This document shows, one piece after another, positions 51,157 to 61,630 of a DNA stretch of 64,000 nucleotides (position 1 is the first letter of the stretch; each line of letters begins with the position of its first letter). Origin of the DNA: Paenibacillus bovis (GTDB taxonomy: Bacteria; Bacillota; Bacilli; Bacillales; Bacillaceae_C); assembly GCA_007679095.1 (NCBI GenBank), contig VEFU01000003.1:114463-178462 (forward strand). Direction: 5' to 3'. Both the position numbers and the translations under genes were made by a program. The notes beneath the pieces were generated by a model. That model saw nothing but the letters and a program-made list of their open reading frames with translations. It did no database searches and had not been told where the DNA came from.

Positions 51157-52443
51157 CTACTCGAAAAAGTCTGCAAAAAACCTTTTTACTTTTGAGGAGA
51201 TTTTTTCATCCGGATGTTTTTCTGGTTTTGTATTTTGTTGTGCCTTACTAGGTCGTTTTTCCGTTTGTTCATTTACATATTGTACTGGTGCTGAACTTAC
51301 ATTTCTTCCTTGTAATCTAGCACTCTTGTATGCATGTTTGATAAGTCCTACTGCTGTCGTATATTGGGGTTCTCTCACACCAATATAGTCAGGTATTGCA
51401 ACTCTAACTCGATTTTGTAGTATATCTTGAGCTAATTCCATCACACCAGGCATATTTGCTACTCCACCAGTTAATACAAATCCACCTGGCAAGTTAGATA
51501 TACCCATTTTATATAGTTCTTTTTGTACCAACTCAAATACTTCTTGAACTCTTGCTTCTATGATATCAGAAATTTCTAGTTGGTTAAATTGCTGATGTTG
51601 CTCACTTCCGATAATTGGTACACTAAATACTTCATCTTCAGAGGCTTCATCGTAATACGCATGGCCATATTTTGTCTTAATTTTTTCTGCATCATCCGTA
51701 GATGTTCTGAGACCGATGGATAAATCCTTCGTAATATTATCTCCACCAATTGGTATTACGGAAGTCCCTGCAATAAATCCTTGGTCGAATACTGCTACAG
51801 TAGTGGAACCACCGCCCAGATCAATAAGTGCAGTACCTAGATTCTGTTCATCTTTAGATAAAGCAGCAGATGCAGAAGCAAGTGGTTGTAGAACAATATC
51901 CACAATTTCCAAGCCTGCTCTTTCAACGCAGCGTAATGTATTATGTAGGATAGTTTTTGAACCAGTAATAATTGTTCCTTGCATTTCTAACCTAACACCA
52001 ATCATTCCTCGTGGATCTGTTATTTCATCTAATCCATCGACAATAAATTGGATTGGTAAGACGTTGATTATTTCTCTTTCTGGTGGAATAGAAACAACCT
52101 CTGCAGCTTCTATCACTCTAGCGACGTCATAATCACTTATTTCACGATTTTCACTAGAAACAGCTACTACACCATGACACGGTTGTAAGCCGACATGATT
52201 TCCAGTAATACCGACGATAACTTGTTTTATTTGCATGCCAATCATTCTTTCAGCCTGCTCTACTGCCTTTTTAATCGAATGAACTGTTTCGTCAATATCC
52301 ACAATTGAGCCTTTTCTAATCCCCTCAGATTTTGAAGTACCTACTCCAATAATATTGAGAGAATTATTGGACATTTCACCAATAATTACCTTGACGGAGG
52401 ATGTACCAATATCCAAGCTGACATATATTTCATTGTTGTTCAT
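51157..52443 (-). CDS. ftsA: Cell division protein FtsA
   Basis: FtsA is an actin-like ATPase tethering FtsZ to the membrane. The 428-aa chain has the phosphate loops DIGTSSVKVII (about 10-20) and DLGGGSTTVAVF, the 1C domain between, and VLTGGVANMPG. A C-terminal amphipathic helix (KVKRFFADFFE) targets the membrane. The ATG has AGAAGGAGGTGCC upstream. A sigma-H type promoter lies in the preceding 205-bp region. Confidence 0.97.
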   Translation of the reverse strand: MNNNEIYVSLDIGTSSVKVIIGEMSNNSLNIIGVGTSKSEGIRKGSIVDIDETVHSIKKAVEQAERMIGMQIKQVIVGITGNHVGLQPCHGVVAVSSENREISDYDVARVIEAAEVVSIPPEREIINVLPIQFIVDGLDEITDPRGMIGVRLEMQGTIITGSKTILHNTLRCVERAGLEIVDIVLQPLASASAALSKDEQNLGTALIDLGGGSTTVAVFDQGFIAGTSVIPIGGDNITKDLSIGLRTSTDDAEKIKTKYGHAYYDEASEDEVFSVPIIGSEQHQQFNQLEISDIIEARVQEVFELVQKELYKMGISNLPGGFVLTGGVANMPGVMELAQDILQNRVRVAIPDYIGVREPQYTTAVGLIKHAYKSARLQGRNVSSAPVQYVNEQTEKRPSKAQQNTKPEKHPDEKISSKVKRFFADFFE

Positions 52444-52553
52444 TCTACGGCACCTCCTTCTACTTTACTATATGTTTTCTTAATTTTTATAAAATCCATT
52501 TTAAATCATCCTTGAGTTTACTATAATAAATAATTATTATTCAATATAGAAAT

Positions 52554-52581
52554 ATTCGTCATCCATTCATATTTATCCTGT
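52554..52581 (-). promoter_or_regulatory. Sigma-H promoter of ftsA-ftsZ
   Basis: On the minus strand ACAGGATAA (52573-52581) fits the RnAGGAWWW -35 consensus and GACGAAT (52554-52560) fits the RnnGAAT -10, with a 12-bp spacer. B. subtilis ftsAZ also has a sigma-H promoter used at the onset of sporulation. The remaining region before ftsA is A/T-rich and may contain a vegetative promoter too. Confidence 0.75.
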
Positions 52582-52594
52582 TTAATAATACTAT

Positions 52595-52951
52595 TTATTG
52601 AGAATTTTCTCTAGCACTAACCCATTTATTAATCAGAATTCTACGAATTACGGCGATATTTTGGAATAACCTAACTCCAAAAGCAAAAACTGCTACTATA
52701 TATAAGTCTACACCAAGATGAACACCTAGAAAAGCTAAACTTGCAGCAAGTATAATATTAAAGAAAAAACCTGTAACAAAAACTAGATTATCGTAGGAAT
52801 TTTGTAGATGTGCTCTAATCCCACCGAAAAAAGTATCTAGGGCTGCTAATACTGCAATTGATAGGTAATTAGTATATTCCTCGGGTACTTTAATATCGGA
52901 AGACAGGCCTAAAAAAAGCCCAATCAACAATCCAAGAATTGGCAGCCACAT
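52595..52951 (-). CDS. sbp: Small basic protein Sbp (DUF1290)
   Basis: A 118-aa membrane protein with three to four helices and the conserved core EYTNYLSIAVLAALDTFFGGIRAHLQ, then FFFNIILAASLAFLGVHLGVDLY and FGVRLFQNIAVIRR. Its role is unknown, although it is regularly found between the ylxX and ftsA genes. The ATG at 52951 (MWLPILGLL) is preferred to a GTG at 52960 because it is 8 nt after GGAGAG and matches B. subtilis Sbp. Confidence 0.93.
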   Translation of the reverse strand: MWLPILGLLIGLFLGLSSDIKVPEEYTNYLSIAVLAALDTFFGGIRAHLQNSYDNLVFVTGFFFNIILAASLAFLGVHLGVDLYIVAVFAFGVRLFQNIAVIRRILINKWVSARENSQ

Positions 52952-52956
52952 ATTAG

Positions 52957-53679
52957 TCACTCTCCTTCTTCATCCACAGGCTCCATATTCCTGATTGTAA
53001 TTGGTTCAACATGTGCTGGGATTACAATTTTTTTATTTGGATTAGAAATGACTACTTCCAAGTTATCAAGGAAGAAATCATCTATTGATGGAGAAACATG
53101 CATTCGGTTAAACATTTTTTCTGCTAATTCATATGTTTCGGTAATGACATTAATAGAAAATGGATAAGACCTTAATGAATGGGTCCCCACTTTTGTTTCA
53201 CCATTAATATCTCGAATAACGGTTGTATTTACTAAGCGTTCTCCGTCAATGGAAATATGTTTAGCTCCATACATATTAAGTTCATTGATTAATCGTTTTA
53301 ATGTAATTGGCGATACTGTTTGTGGACTATCACCAGGTATTAAAGCTTGATTAATCGGTCTTACTGTTAACTTAATTCCTGGTCCAGTTTCTTCCGTTAA
53401 TCCAGCTTCTTTTCTTAACTCCAATAAAGTTTGTCTTAATACAGATTCTTTACTTCCCTCCATTTCGGAGGAATATTTATTTAACCTCTCATCTTGAAGC
53501 CGAATTTCAGCAAGCAGTCGTTTCTGTAAGTTCATCTCCGTACGAATGGAGTCCCTTAATTCCCACGTATCTCTAGTATCCCTTGCTACAGGCTGCTGAA
53601 CAGTTTTAAATTGAATTGCAATCATAAAACCGATTATAATCGTTATCATAGTAAAGTTAATTTTCGCCCTACTCATCAT
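52957..53679 (-). CDS. ylxX: DUF881 membrane protein YlxX
   Basis: A 240-aa protein with one N-terminal transmembrane helix (about 7-24), a coiled coil (about 35-75) and a DUF881 domain (GPGIKLTVRP, LKRLINELNMYGAKHISIDGERLV). This is the second of two tandem DUF881 genes; function is unknown. The ATG overlaps ylxW by 4 bp. Position in the division cluster suggests a wall or division role, as inference. Confidence 0.92.
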   Translation of the reverse strand: MMSRAKINFTMITIIIGFMIAIQFKTVQQPVARDTRDTWELRDSIRTEMNLQKRLLAEIRLQDERLNKYSSEMEGSKESVLRQTLLELRKEAGLTEETGPGIKLTVRPINQALIPGDSPQTVSPITLKRLINELNMYGAKHISIDGERLVNTTVIRDINGETKVGTHSLRSYPFSINVITETYELAEKMFNRMHVSPSIDDFFLDNLEVVISNPNKKIVIPAHVEPITIRNMEPVDEEGE

Positions 53680-54383
53680 GAAACCTCTCCAAATATTGGT
53701 TCCATCATTATGTTTTTCTTCTTTTCCAGAGAAAAGACAATATTATCATTTACAATTTGATCACGGACACCGCCTGTAATAGAAATAGCAGATGCTAATA
53801 CGTCTGAATCACCGATAGCAGAGATTATAAATGGGGCAGGATGGGGATTACCATCAACAGTTATTACTGGACCTTGACAAACAATATAGGAATCATGACT
53901 AATTCTTTGTCCATTAATTGCTACAGCAGATGCTCCAGCAATATATAATTCATTAACAACTTTAAATACATGATGCTCGTGAACAATATAATTATTTACA
54001 TCTTCACTTTTTATGTATTCTGCATCCTCCAAAACAACTTCCACTCCTGGACCTTTTACCTTTACTTTCCCTAAAAACATCCGATACTTTTCTGTGTCTT
54101 CGGCCAAGTTGAAATATATTTCCTCTTCTTGTGATAACTCTTTCTCAAATTGGCGAACTTTACTTTGCTTTTCATATAATTCTTTTTGTAATTTTCGATT
54201 ACGATCTTGGATGTCCAATAATTGGCTTCTCATATTATTTTCAATTCTATATTGCCTATCTGTTAAATTGACCTGCAAATTTTCTTCCTTCTTTGACTGA
54301 CTATATGAAAAGGAAAAAATAAAGCCAAAGACTAAGAATATAAAAGAGAAAACAATATACCTATTCTGCTTTCTCTTCCTCAA
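53676..54383 (-). CDS. ylxW: DUF881 membrane protein YlxW
   Basis: A 235-aa paralogue of ylxX with an N-terminal transmembrane helix (about 9-28), a coiled coil (about 35-90) and a DUF881 domain (VKGPGVEVVLED, AVAINGQRISHDS, AISITGGVRDQI). The start is TTG (54381-54383) with GAGGAGGAAG upstream, inside the last codons of divIB, giving a 23-bp overlap. Cotranscription with divIB and ylxX is very likely. Confidence 0.92.
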   Translation of the reverse strand: MRKRKQNRYIVFSFIFLVFGFIFSFSYSQSKKEENLQVNLTDRQYRIENNMRSQLLDIQDRNRKLQKELYEKQSKVRQFEKELSQEEEIYFNLAEDTEKYRMFLGKVKVKGPGVEVVLEDAEYIKSEDVNNYIVHEHHVFKVVNELYIAGASAVAINGQRISHDSYIVCQGPVITVDGNPHPAPFIISAIGDSDVLASAISITGGVRDQIVNDNIVFSLEKKKNIMMEPIFGEVS

Positions 54384-55140
54384 CGATTTCTTCCTCCTCT
54401 ATTTCATATTTCCGGAAATAGGATCCCACTTCGAAATCAATTACACCTTTTATCTCGGGATCAAGTTGACTTACAATCGATGGGTAGTAAGTCATTTTTT
54501 CAGCAAAAGTCATCATCGTTGCATGGACTTCAAACCCATCATTCATATATAAGATGATGCGATATTTATCCGTTTCTTTTGGTTCATATTTAATTTCAGA
54601 AATAGAATTAACAATTTCGCTAGGTATTTGTTGTAACTGTGCTACTAACTCATCCAGAACTTCATTTTCTGTAAATCCAATTAATATTGGAGAATGTAGA
54701 TTAGAATTTATTTCTTTATCTAATCTTATTCCATTTTCTAAAATTGGATAAAACTTGTTTTCTTTTTCTACATACGCAATTGTCTTAAATTCTTTGACTA
54801 TTATTTCTAGTTTATTAGGAAATTTATACGAGATTTCAGCACTTTTTATTTCTGGTAATTCCTTTATTTTCTTTGTCGCTTCCTTCTTGTTTACTTTCCA
54901 AATATTATCTCCAATTCGCAACCCAGAGGCAACTAACATCTCTTCTTCCGAAATTGATTGGTTACCATCAACCTTAATACTATGAATGTGACTTAGAGGG
55001 GATTGAAAATATACAACACAAGCAATAAGTAAGAAAAATAAAGATAATAGAAATATTAACCGTCTATTAGCCTTTCGTCTACGATGTTCTTTGATTTTTG
55101 GAATCCTGTCTTCAAGTGATAGGACTTTACCTTTTTGCAT
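54361..55140 (-). CDS. divIB: Cell division protein DivIB (FtsQ)
   Basis: DivIB is a bitopic protein of the DivIB-DivIC-FtsL complex. The 259-aa chain has a basic cytoplasmic N-terminus, one transmembrane helix (about 27-46), a POTRA domain (about 50-120, IHSIKVDGNQSISEEEML) and a beta domain, ending in a charged Glu-rich tail. It directly follows murG after 91 bp; murB, which B. subtilis has in this gap, is absent. Confidence 0.95.
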   Translation of the reverse strand: MQKGKVLSLEDRIPKIKEHRRRKANRRLIFLLSLFFLLIACVVYFQSPLSHIHSIKVDGNQSISEEEMLVASGLRIGDNIWKVNKKEATKKIKELPEIKSAEISYKFPNKLEIIVKEFKTIAYVEKENKFYPILENGIRLDKEINSNLHSPILIGFTENEVLDELVAQLQQIPSEIVNSISEIKYEPKETDKYRIILYMNDGFEVHATMMTFAEKMTYYPSIVSQLDPEIKGVIDFEVGSYFRKYEIEEEEIVEEEKAE

Positions 55141-55231
55141 ACTATATTCCCCTTAAAACATAATTCATATGGTACAAGATAAAGTTACATTTTTTACAAA
55201 ATATGTTACATCCTTTATAATACCTTGAATT

Positions 55232-56332
55232 TTATTTTTTTTCATTCATTAAGTCTAAAATTACAGAAATTAACTTTTCAGATGCATCTCTAATCCCTAA
55301 TTTTTTTGCATTTTCCCCCATTGCTCTTCTTTTACTTTCATCCAATAGAATAGAATCGATAGAGTCTACTAGTCGCTTACTCGTTAATTCTTTCTCAAGA
55401 ATCATGTTAGCAGCACCTTTTTTTACTAATGCGTCTGCATTCTTTTCCTGATGATTATTTGTAACATATGGACTTGGAATTAAAATGGAAGGGACACCAA
55501 TGGCCGTTATTTCTGCAATAGAAGTGGCCCCTGCTCTTCCAACAACTAAATCTATTGAAGTAAGTACATCTTGCATATTATGAATGAAAGGAATGATCGC
55601 AACATTGTCATGAGTACCTAATAACTTGGCCTCTTCCATTACAGCATCAAAGTGTGCATTACCAGTCACATACATAACTTGATATGGCTTTGTTGCAAAC
55701 TGAGATATAGAATTAATAACAGCTTCATTAATTGGCTTGGCTCCCCTACTCCCACCAAAGATAAGAACAGTGCTCTTGTTATCATTTAAACCATAAGTTT
55801 GTAAAATACCTTTCATTTTAGATACATTTACTTCCGAAGCACGGGGATTCCCAGTCAAGACAACTTTATCTTCCGGAAAAAACTCTGCTACCTCTGGAAA
55901 GCAAATAGCAACTTTGTTCACATATTTACTTAAAAACTTATTTGTCAATCCTGGAATACTGTTCTGCTCATGAATAATAGTTGGTATTTTACTTTTTGCA
56001 GCCGCATAAACTACAGGCCCACAAACATACCCACCTGTTCCAATGACTACATCCGGTTTAAATCTCCTCAAGATCTTCTTACTATCTGTTACACCTTTTA
56101 TAAAGCGAAGTACTGTTTTGACATTTTCAAATGACAATGCTCGCTTAAAGCCTGTAATATTAATAGATTCAAATGGTATGTCTTCTCTATGAACAATATC
56201 TGCTTCTAAACCTTTCTCCGTACCTATATACAAAAATTTGGCATTTGGATGTAATTTTTTAATTGTTCGAATTAAAGCAAGTGCAGGATAGATATGTCCT
56301 CCTGTTCCACCGCCACTAACTACTATTTTCAT
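55232..56332 (-). CDS. murG: UDP-GlcNAc:lipid I N-acetylglucosaminyltransferase MurG
   Basis: MurG makes lipid II on the cytoplasmic face of the membrane. The 366-aa GT-B enzyme has [14 protein letters not shown] (7-20), [24 protein letters not shown] and [22 protein letters not shown]. The ATG has GAGGTGG upstream. A terminator ends spoVE just before, and a candidate promoter lies in the 159-bp gap, so murG-divIB-ylxW-ylxX-sbp can be expressed in growing cells independently of spoVE. Confidence 0.97.
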   Translation of the reverse strand: MKIVVSGGGTGGHIYPALALIRTIKKLHPNAKFLYIGTEKGLEADIVHREDIPFESINITGFKRALSFENVKTVLRFIKGVTDSKKILRRFKPDVVIGTGGYVCGPVVYAAAKSKIPTIIHEQNSIPGLTNKFLSKYVNKVAICFPEVAEFFPEDKVVLTGNPRASEVNVSKMKGILQTYGLNDNKSTVLIFGGSRGAKPINEAVINSISQFATKPYQVMYVTGNAHFDAVMEEAKLLGTHDNVAIIPFIHNMQDVLTSIDLVVGRAGATSIAEITAIGVPSILIPSPYVTNNHQEKNADALVKKGAANMILEKELTSKRLVDSIDSILLDESKRRAMGENAKKLGIRDASEKLISVILDLMNEKK

Positions 56333-56424
56333 TTTTCCACCTCAAGTTTTTAAGATCAAAAAAAATAACTCTTACATTATCTTACTATATTTTTCCCCCG
56401 AAAAAAGTGTTCAATAATTATTGT

Positions 56425-56453
56425 TGTATAATTGTAATGAAAATACGAATCAA
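56425..56453 (-). promoter_or_regulatory. Candidate promoter of murG
   Basis: TTGATT (56448-56453), 17 bp, TATACA (56425-56430) on the minus strand, directly after the spoVE terminator. Confidence 0.5.
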
Positions 56454-56456
56454 ATG

Positions 56457-56486
56457 AAAAAAGAACCCCAAAATAGAGTCCTTTTT
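56457..56486 (-). terminator. Terminator between spoVE and murG
   Basis: On the minus strand AAAAGGACTC, a 7-nt loop and GGGTTCTTTT pair with one G-T pair, followed by a T run. It is 5 bp after the spoVE stop. Confidence 0.75.
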
Positions 56487-56491
56487 ACAAC

Positions 56492-57592
56492 TTATAATTT
56501 AGAATAACGGCTAATATTTAATAAAATCCCAACGGCCATTAACATCAAAGTTAATGAGGATCCACCGTAGCTCAGGAATGGTAAGGTAATTCCAGTAACT
56601 GGCATTAAACCGATAACAACCCCTATATTTATCATTACTTGGATTGCAATCATCGAAATAATACCTACTGCAAGAAAACTTCCAAACAAATCCGGCGCTC
56701 CAAGCGCTACGCGAATTCCTCTCCATAGCAATAATGCAAATAATAATAAGATAACACTACCACCTATAAAACCGAGCTCTTCAGCGATCACTGCGAAGAT
56801 AAAATCGGTTTGCGGCTCAGGTAAATAGAAAAACTTTTGTCTACTTTCTCCTAATCCTAATCCAAACAGTCCGCCAGGTCCAATTGCATAAAGGGATTGA
56901 ATAATTTGAAATCCACTACCTAAAGGATCTTGCCATGGATCTAGGAATGAGGTAATTCTAGCAATCCGATATGGTGCAGAAATAACTAGTCCAACAAAAC
57001 CTGCCACGCCTACTAGTCCTAGAACTGCGAAATGCAGGATTCTTGCACCTGCTGTAAAGATCATTAAGATGCATGTCCCAACCATTACTGTTCCTGTCCC
57101 TAAATCAGGTTGCAACATTATTAAACCGAATGCGATAAATACTAACGAGAGAGAAGGGAGCAACCCTTTTTTAACTGTAGTAATATACCGCTGGTTTTCT
57201 GAAAGAAATTTCGCTAAAAATGCAATCATAGCTAATTTCATAAATTCAGATGGCTGGATGGAAAAAGCCCCCACTCCAATCCAACTTGTTGATCCGTTTC
57301 GTGTCATACCGACGCCTGGTATTAATACCGCTATTAAAAGGATAAAGCAAATAATGAGAATAGGTTTCACCCATTTTTTAATTACCCAGTAATCGACATA
57401 CATTATCACAAACATTGCGATAATGCCCACTCCAGCAAACAACAACTGTCGTTTTGCGAAGAAAAAGGAATCCGAAAAATGATAATTAGCTGCAACAGCA
57501 CTCGCACTATAAACCATAATTAGCCCGATTGAGAGTAATAAAAATGTTGCTAATATTAATATGAAATCAGGAGCCGTTTTTTTTAATGGCAA
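56492..57592 (-). CDS. spoVE: SEDS peptidoglycan glycosyltransferase SpoVE (FtsW/RodA family)
   Basis: SpoVE polymerises spore-cortex peptidoglycan together with the transpeptidase SpoVD. The 366-aa protein has about ten membrane helices, GVGMTRNGSTSWIG, LQPDLGTGTVM, the catalytic Asp in LPEPQTDFIFAVIAEELG and LPFLSYGGSSL. It is called SpoVE rather than FtsW by its place between murD and murG. The start is TTG (57590-57592) after AGAGGTG. An 83-bp gap after murD may contain a sigma-E promoter. Confidence 0.93.
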   Translation of the reverse strand: MPLKKTAPDFILILATFLLLSIGLIMVYSASAVAANYHFSDSFFFAKRQLLFAGVGIIAMFVIMYVDYWVIKKWVKPILIICFILLIAVLIPGVGMTRNGSTSWIGVGAFSIQPSEFMKLAMIAFLAKFLSENQRYITTVKKGLLPSLSLVFIAFGLIMLQPDLGTGTVMVGTCILMIFTAGARILHFAVLGLVGVAGFVGLVISAPYRIARITSFLDPWQDPLGSGFQIIQSLYAIGPGGLFGLGLGESRQKFFYLPEPQTDFIFAVIAEELGFIGGSVILLLFALLLWRGIRVALGAPDLFGSFLAVGIISMIAIQVMINIGVVIGLMPVTGITLPFLSYGGSSLTLMLMAVGILLNISRYSKL

Positions 57593-57675
57593 TTCTCAAC
57601 ACCTCTGCACACTCATTTTAGAGCATATTTTCGAGCATTCTTAGGTGTATTGCCAAATGATGTACGCATGAAAAG

Positions 57676-59037
57676 TTAGTTGCTCTCTTCAAGTTTATGC
57701 ACTGCATGGATAAAAATATCACCACGAACCTCAAATGTTTTATACTGATCCCAACTTGCACATGCTGGAGACAATAAAATAATATCTCCCGGTTCTGATA
57801 TTTCATATGCCACTGGAACAGCTTCTTCCACATTATCGACATGGATAATCTTTTCTATTCCTACAGACTTACCAACTTTTTCTATTTTAGGTGCAGTCTC
57901 TCCAAATAATACAAGTGCACGAACACCCTTTAACACAGGAATAAGAGCATCAAACTCATTTCCACGATCAAGTCCACCAGCTAATAATATAATTGGATCA
58001 TTAAAGGCTTTTAATGCACTAGTTGCTGCAAGGATATTTGTTGCCTTTGAATCATTATAGAATCTTCTCCCCTGAATCTCTGCAACATATTGTGTACGAT
58101 GTTTCACCCCTGGAAATGTCGTCAGCACTTGATGAATAGCGTCATTATTGACACCTTTTAATTTAGCAGCAACAACTGCAGCTAAAATATTTTCTAAATT
58201 ATGTACCCCAGGTAATACAATCTCATCTACATTGATTATTTTTTCTTTTCTAAAATAGATAGATCCATTCATCAAGCATGCACCGTCTTCAACGTACTGT
58301 TTTGTTGAAAACGGAATTATTTGAGCGATAGATTGCTTAGCTAAGCTCATTAACTCATGTTGATCAGCATTTACGATAAGGAAGTCTTCTTCACTTTGGT
58401 TACTTGTTATATTCATTTTCGCTTGAATATACTCTCGCCATGAAGAATGGTAATCCAAATGCGCTTCATATAAATTTGTTATGATTGCAATATGAGGACG
58501 AAAAGCAGAAATTCCCATTAATTGAAAAGAAGATAATTCCACTACCATCGTATCCTCTGTTGTCGCATTTTGAGCTACTTCTGAGGCTACAGTCCCTATA
58601 TTACCAGCTATTAGCGGATTTTTATTTCCTTTATCCATCATTTCAAAAATTAAAGTCGTCGTAGTTGTTTTACCATTTGTACCAGTAATCCCTATAATAT
58701 CTGATTCTGTAATTTCGTACGCAAGTTCTACCTCCGTAATAATTGGTAGTCCTAGTTCTTGCGCTCTCCTAATGATTGGATTAGTGTATGGAATCCCAGG
58801 ATTTTTAACGATCAATTCAAAGCCTTCATCCAGTAATTCCACAGGATGACTCCCACAAATGACTTTAATACCTTGCTCTAGTAATCCTTGTGCATCAGGA
58901 TTTTCTTCAAAAGGTTTATAATCATTTACTGTTACAAACGCTCCTAGTTCATGTAATAAGGATGCTGCAACTACTCCGCTTTTGGCTAATCCAAGTACAA
59001 GGACTTTTTTCCATTTATATTTTGTAACTTTATTCAT
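57676..59037 (-). CDS. murD: UDP-N-acetylmuramoyl-L-alanine:D-glutamate ligase
   Basis: MurD adds D-Glu to UDP-MurNAc-L-Ala. The 453-aa ligase has the N-terminal Rossmann-like domain, the ATP motif [11 protein letters not shown] (about 118-128), the NDSKATN motif and the C-terminal domain LLSPACASWDQYK. The ATG at 59037 overlaps the mraY stop (TAATG), with GAGGTG upstream; an in-frame start at 59046 is within the ribosome binding site. Confidence 0.97.
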   Translation of the reverse strand: MNKVTKYKWKKVLVLGLAKSGVVAASLLHELGAFVTVNDYKPFEENPDAQGLLEQGIKVICGSHPVELLDEGFELIVKNPGIPYTNPIIRRAQELGLPIITEVELAYEITESDIIGITGTNGKTTTTTLIFEMMDKGNKNPLIAGNIGTVASEVAQNATTEDTMVVELSSFQLMGISAFRPHIAIITNLYEAHLDYHSSWREYIQAKMNITSNQSEEDFLIVNADQHELMSLAKQSIAQIIPFSTKQYVEDGACLMNGSIYFRKEKIINVDEIVLPGVHNLENILAAVVAAKLKGVNNDAIHQVLTTFPGVKHRTQYVAEIQGRRFYNDSKATNILAATSALKAFNDPIILLAGGLDRGNEFDALIPVLKGVRALVLFGETAPKIEKVGKSVGIEKIIHVDNVEEAVPVAYEISEPGDIILLSPACASWDQYKTFEVRGDIFIHAVHKLEESN

Positions 59038-60011
59038 TACAACCACACCTCAATATAAATTCCTAATATGGAGAAAAGGATACCAACAGCCCAGAATGTA
59101 ACAACTACACGCCATTCAGACCAGCCAGATAGTTCATAATGGTGGTGAAGCGGGCTCATTTTAAAGATTCTTTTTCCTCTTAATTTAAAAGAAGCTACTT
59201 GCAGGATAACAGATAATGTTTCGATGACAAAAACTCCTGCGATAATTAGTAGGATGACCTCCATTTTAGTTAAAATCGAGATTGCTGCAATTGCCCCTCC
59301 TAATGCTAGTGAACCAGTATCCCCCATAAATACTTTCGCGGGATGCGCATTAAATACAAGGAATCCTAAAACAGCGCCAACTACAGAAACAGCAAAAATG
59401 GAGATATCGAATAATTCTTGGCTCCAGGCAAGGATTGCAAATGCTCCAAATGCAATAGCAGCAGTACCTGATAGTAATCCGTCTAGACCATCTGTTAAGT
59501 TAGTCGCATTAGAGAAACCAACTAGCCAGAAAATAATAAATAGTGCGTAACCCCATCCTAAATCAAACGAAAAGTCCGTTAATGGTATATGAATTTCTGT
59601 TGAAAAATCATGTGCTCGCAATACAAGGAAAAAAATGATCGCGATGATGATTTGCCCTATTAATTTTTGTAAAGATGTCAATCCTAGATTTCGCTTCAAA
59701 GCAATTTTAATGAAATCATCTAAAAAACCTAACAAACCATATCCAAGCAATACTAATAACAGTAAATATGTTTCTTTATTCAATTCAGAAAAGATAGCGG
59801 TTATGACAAGTGAAGTAATTACAATCGAAAATAAGATAATAATACCACCCATTGTTGGAGTTCCGCTTTTTTTCATGTGCGATTTCGGTCCTTCTTCTCG
59901 AATACTCTGACCAAACTTAAGTCTTCTTAGAAAAGGAATGAAAAATGGTGAAATGAGCACTGAAATAATAAATCCTGTTATCACTGCATATAAAATAACG
60001 CTCACCATCAT
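59037..60011 (-). CDS. mraY: Phospho-N-acetylmuramoyl-pentapeptide-transferase MraY
   Basis: MraY makes lipid I by moving phospho-MurNAc-pentapeptide onto undecaprenyl phosphate. The 324-aa membrane enzyme has about ten helices, the Asp pair in [31 protein letters not shown] and the [14 protein letters not shown] loop. All catalytic residues are present. It starts 2 bp after murE. Confidence 0.97.
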   Translation of the reverse strand: MMVSVILYAVITGFIISVLISPFFIPFLRRLKFGQSIREEGPKSHMKKSGTPTMGGIIILFSIVITSLVITAIFSELNKETYLLLLVLLGYGLLGFLDDFIKIALKRNLGLTSLQKLIGQIIIAIIFFLVLRAHDFSTEIHIPLTDFSFDLGWGYALFIIFWLVGFSNATNLTDGLDGLLSGTAAIAFGAFAILAWSQELFDISIFAVSVVGAVLGFLVFNAHPAKVFMGDTGSLALGGAIAAISILTKMEVILLIIAGVFVIETLSVILQVASFKLRGKRIFKMSPLHHHYELSGWSEWRVVVTFWAVGILFSILGIYIEVWL

Positions 60012-60013
60012 AT

Positions 60014-61465
60014 TTATCTCTCCTTAATAACCTGTAATGCAACGTTCTTATCATCAAAATCAAGCACTTTATTGCCAATTATTTGGTACGTTTCGTGCCC
60101 TTTACCAGCAATTAATACAATATCTCCACTCTCTGCAGAAGTTATTGCTTTTTTAATTGCCTCCGCTCGATCAGGGATTATTTCATAACTATTTCCCACT
60201 ACCCCTTGTTCCATATCACGTAAAATAGCCATTGGGTCTTCACTTCTTGGATTATCTGAAGTAAAAATTGGATTCGTTGCATATGTACAAGCTACGTCTG
60301 CCATTAATGGACGTTTAGATGGATCACGATCGCCTCCACAACCAACTACAACAAATATGCGTTTCTTAGCAAACTGTCTTACCGTTTTCAATACATTTTC
60401 AAGACTATCTGGAGTATGGGCGTAATCCACTATAACTGAAAAATCTTGCCCTCCATCTACTACTTCAAATCGACCTGATACACCATTTGCACCTTCTATA
60501 GATGTTATGATAGTCGATAATGGAATATTAGATACAAAAGTACTAGCTATAGCAGCAAGCACATTATAAATATTAAATTTTCCAATTAACTTCATGGAAA
60601 CTTCATGCTTACCTTCAGGGGTATGAAGTGTAAATTGCGTACCTGTATTACCAAGTTTAATATTACTTGCAGAAAAATCAGCAGGAGTTTCAATCCCATA
60701 TGTGACAACATGCGCAGCAGTTTCGGCCATAAAGTACTTCGTTGCTGGATCGTCTGCATTCAGAACTGCATATTTAGGTTTGGTATACGTATTACCAAGT
60801 CTAGAAAATAATAATCCTTTTGCTCTGCGATATTCCTCCATTGTATGGTGATAATCAAGGTGGTCCTGCGTTAAATTGGTGAAAACTGCAACATCAAAGT
60901 CACTCCCATTTACACGTCCTTGAACAAGTGCATGAGATGATACCTCCATTACTACTGCATCAACATTCTCGGAAACCATTTGATCAAAAACAGACTGTAA
61001 CACTAGGCTATCTGGAGTAGTGTTTTTAGTTTCTAGTTGACGATTGGCTATTTTCATATATATAGTTCCAATTAACCCTGTATTTTGTTGATCATTACTG
61101 AATATTGTTTCAATTAAAGCACTTGTAGTAGTCTTCCCATTAGTACCTGTTATTCCAATCAGGTGGAATTTTTGGGATGGATGATTGTAAAAACGATCAG
61201 CAAGAATCGCCATTGTATGTTTACTATCCTTCACAATAATAACGGGAACATTTACATCCAATTTTCTTTCCGCAATAATTGCAACAGCACCATTCTCTAC
61301 TGCTTCTTTCGCAAAATCATGGCCATCAAACACCAAACCTGAAATACAAATAAATAAACATCCTTGTTGAACATTTTTATGATTATTTTCGATGTTTAAA
61401 ATTTCTGGATTAGCTTTAGGCAATTGAATCATTGGAATAGATTGGAGAAGTGTATGTAATTTCAT
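60014..61465 (-). CDS. murE: UDP-MurNAc-tripeptide ligase, meso-diaminopimelate-adding
   Basis: MurE adds the third residue of the stem peptide. The 483-aa chain has [15 protein letters not shown] (about 107-121), the carbamylated-Lys region and DNPRSEDP, the motif that selects meso-diaminopimelate. Cell-wall type A1gamma is therefore expected. The ATG at 61465 (MKLHTLLQS) is preceded by AAAGGA; a GTG at 61483 is less likely. A 165-bp gap to spoVD suggests a separate promoter. Confidence 0.96.
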   Translation of the reverse strand: MKLHTLLQSIPMIQLPKANPEILNIENNHKNVQQGCLFICISGLVFDGHDFAKEAVENGAVAIIAERKLDVNVPVIIVKDSKHTMAILADRFYNHPSQKFHLIGITGTNGKTTTSALIETIFSNDQQNTGLIGTIYMKIANRQLETKNTTPDSLVLQSVFDQMVSENVDAVVMEVSSHALVQGRVNGSDFDVAVFTNLTQDHLDYHHTMEEYRRAKGLLFSRLGNTYTKPKYAVLNADDPATKYFMAETAAHVVTYGIETPADFSASNIKLGNTGTQFTLHTPEGKHEVSMKLIGKFNIYNVLAAIASTFVSNIPLSTIITSIEGANGVSGRFEVVDGGQDFSVIVDYAHTPDSLENVLKTVRQFAKKRIFVVVGCGGDRDPSKRPLMADVACTYATNPIFTSDNPRSEDPMAILRDMEQGVVGNSYEIIPDRAEAIKKAITSAESGDIVLIAGKGHETYQIIGNKVLDFDDKNVALQVIKER

Positions 61466-61630
61466 ATTCATCAGTCCTTTCACTTCTTCTGCCTTTCTGT
61501 TTAATGCAAAAGCATTCTAGTCTATTCTACAAAAAAATCTAGTATGATGCTATGTTTATCTATATTTTTAGCATATAAATCGATATTCAAACGAGAAGCG
61601 GTCATGAATGTATCATGCCGCTCGTTCGCT

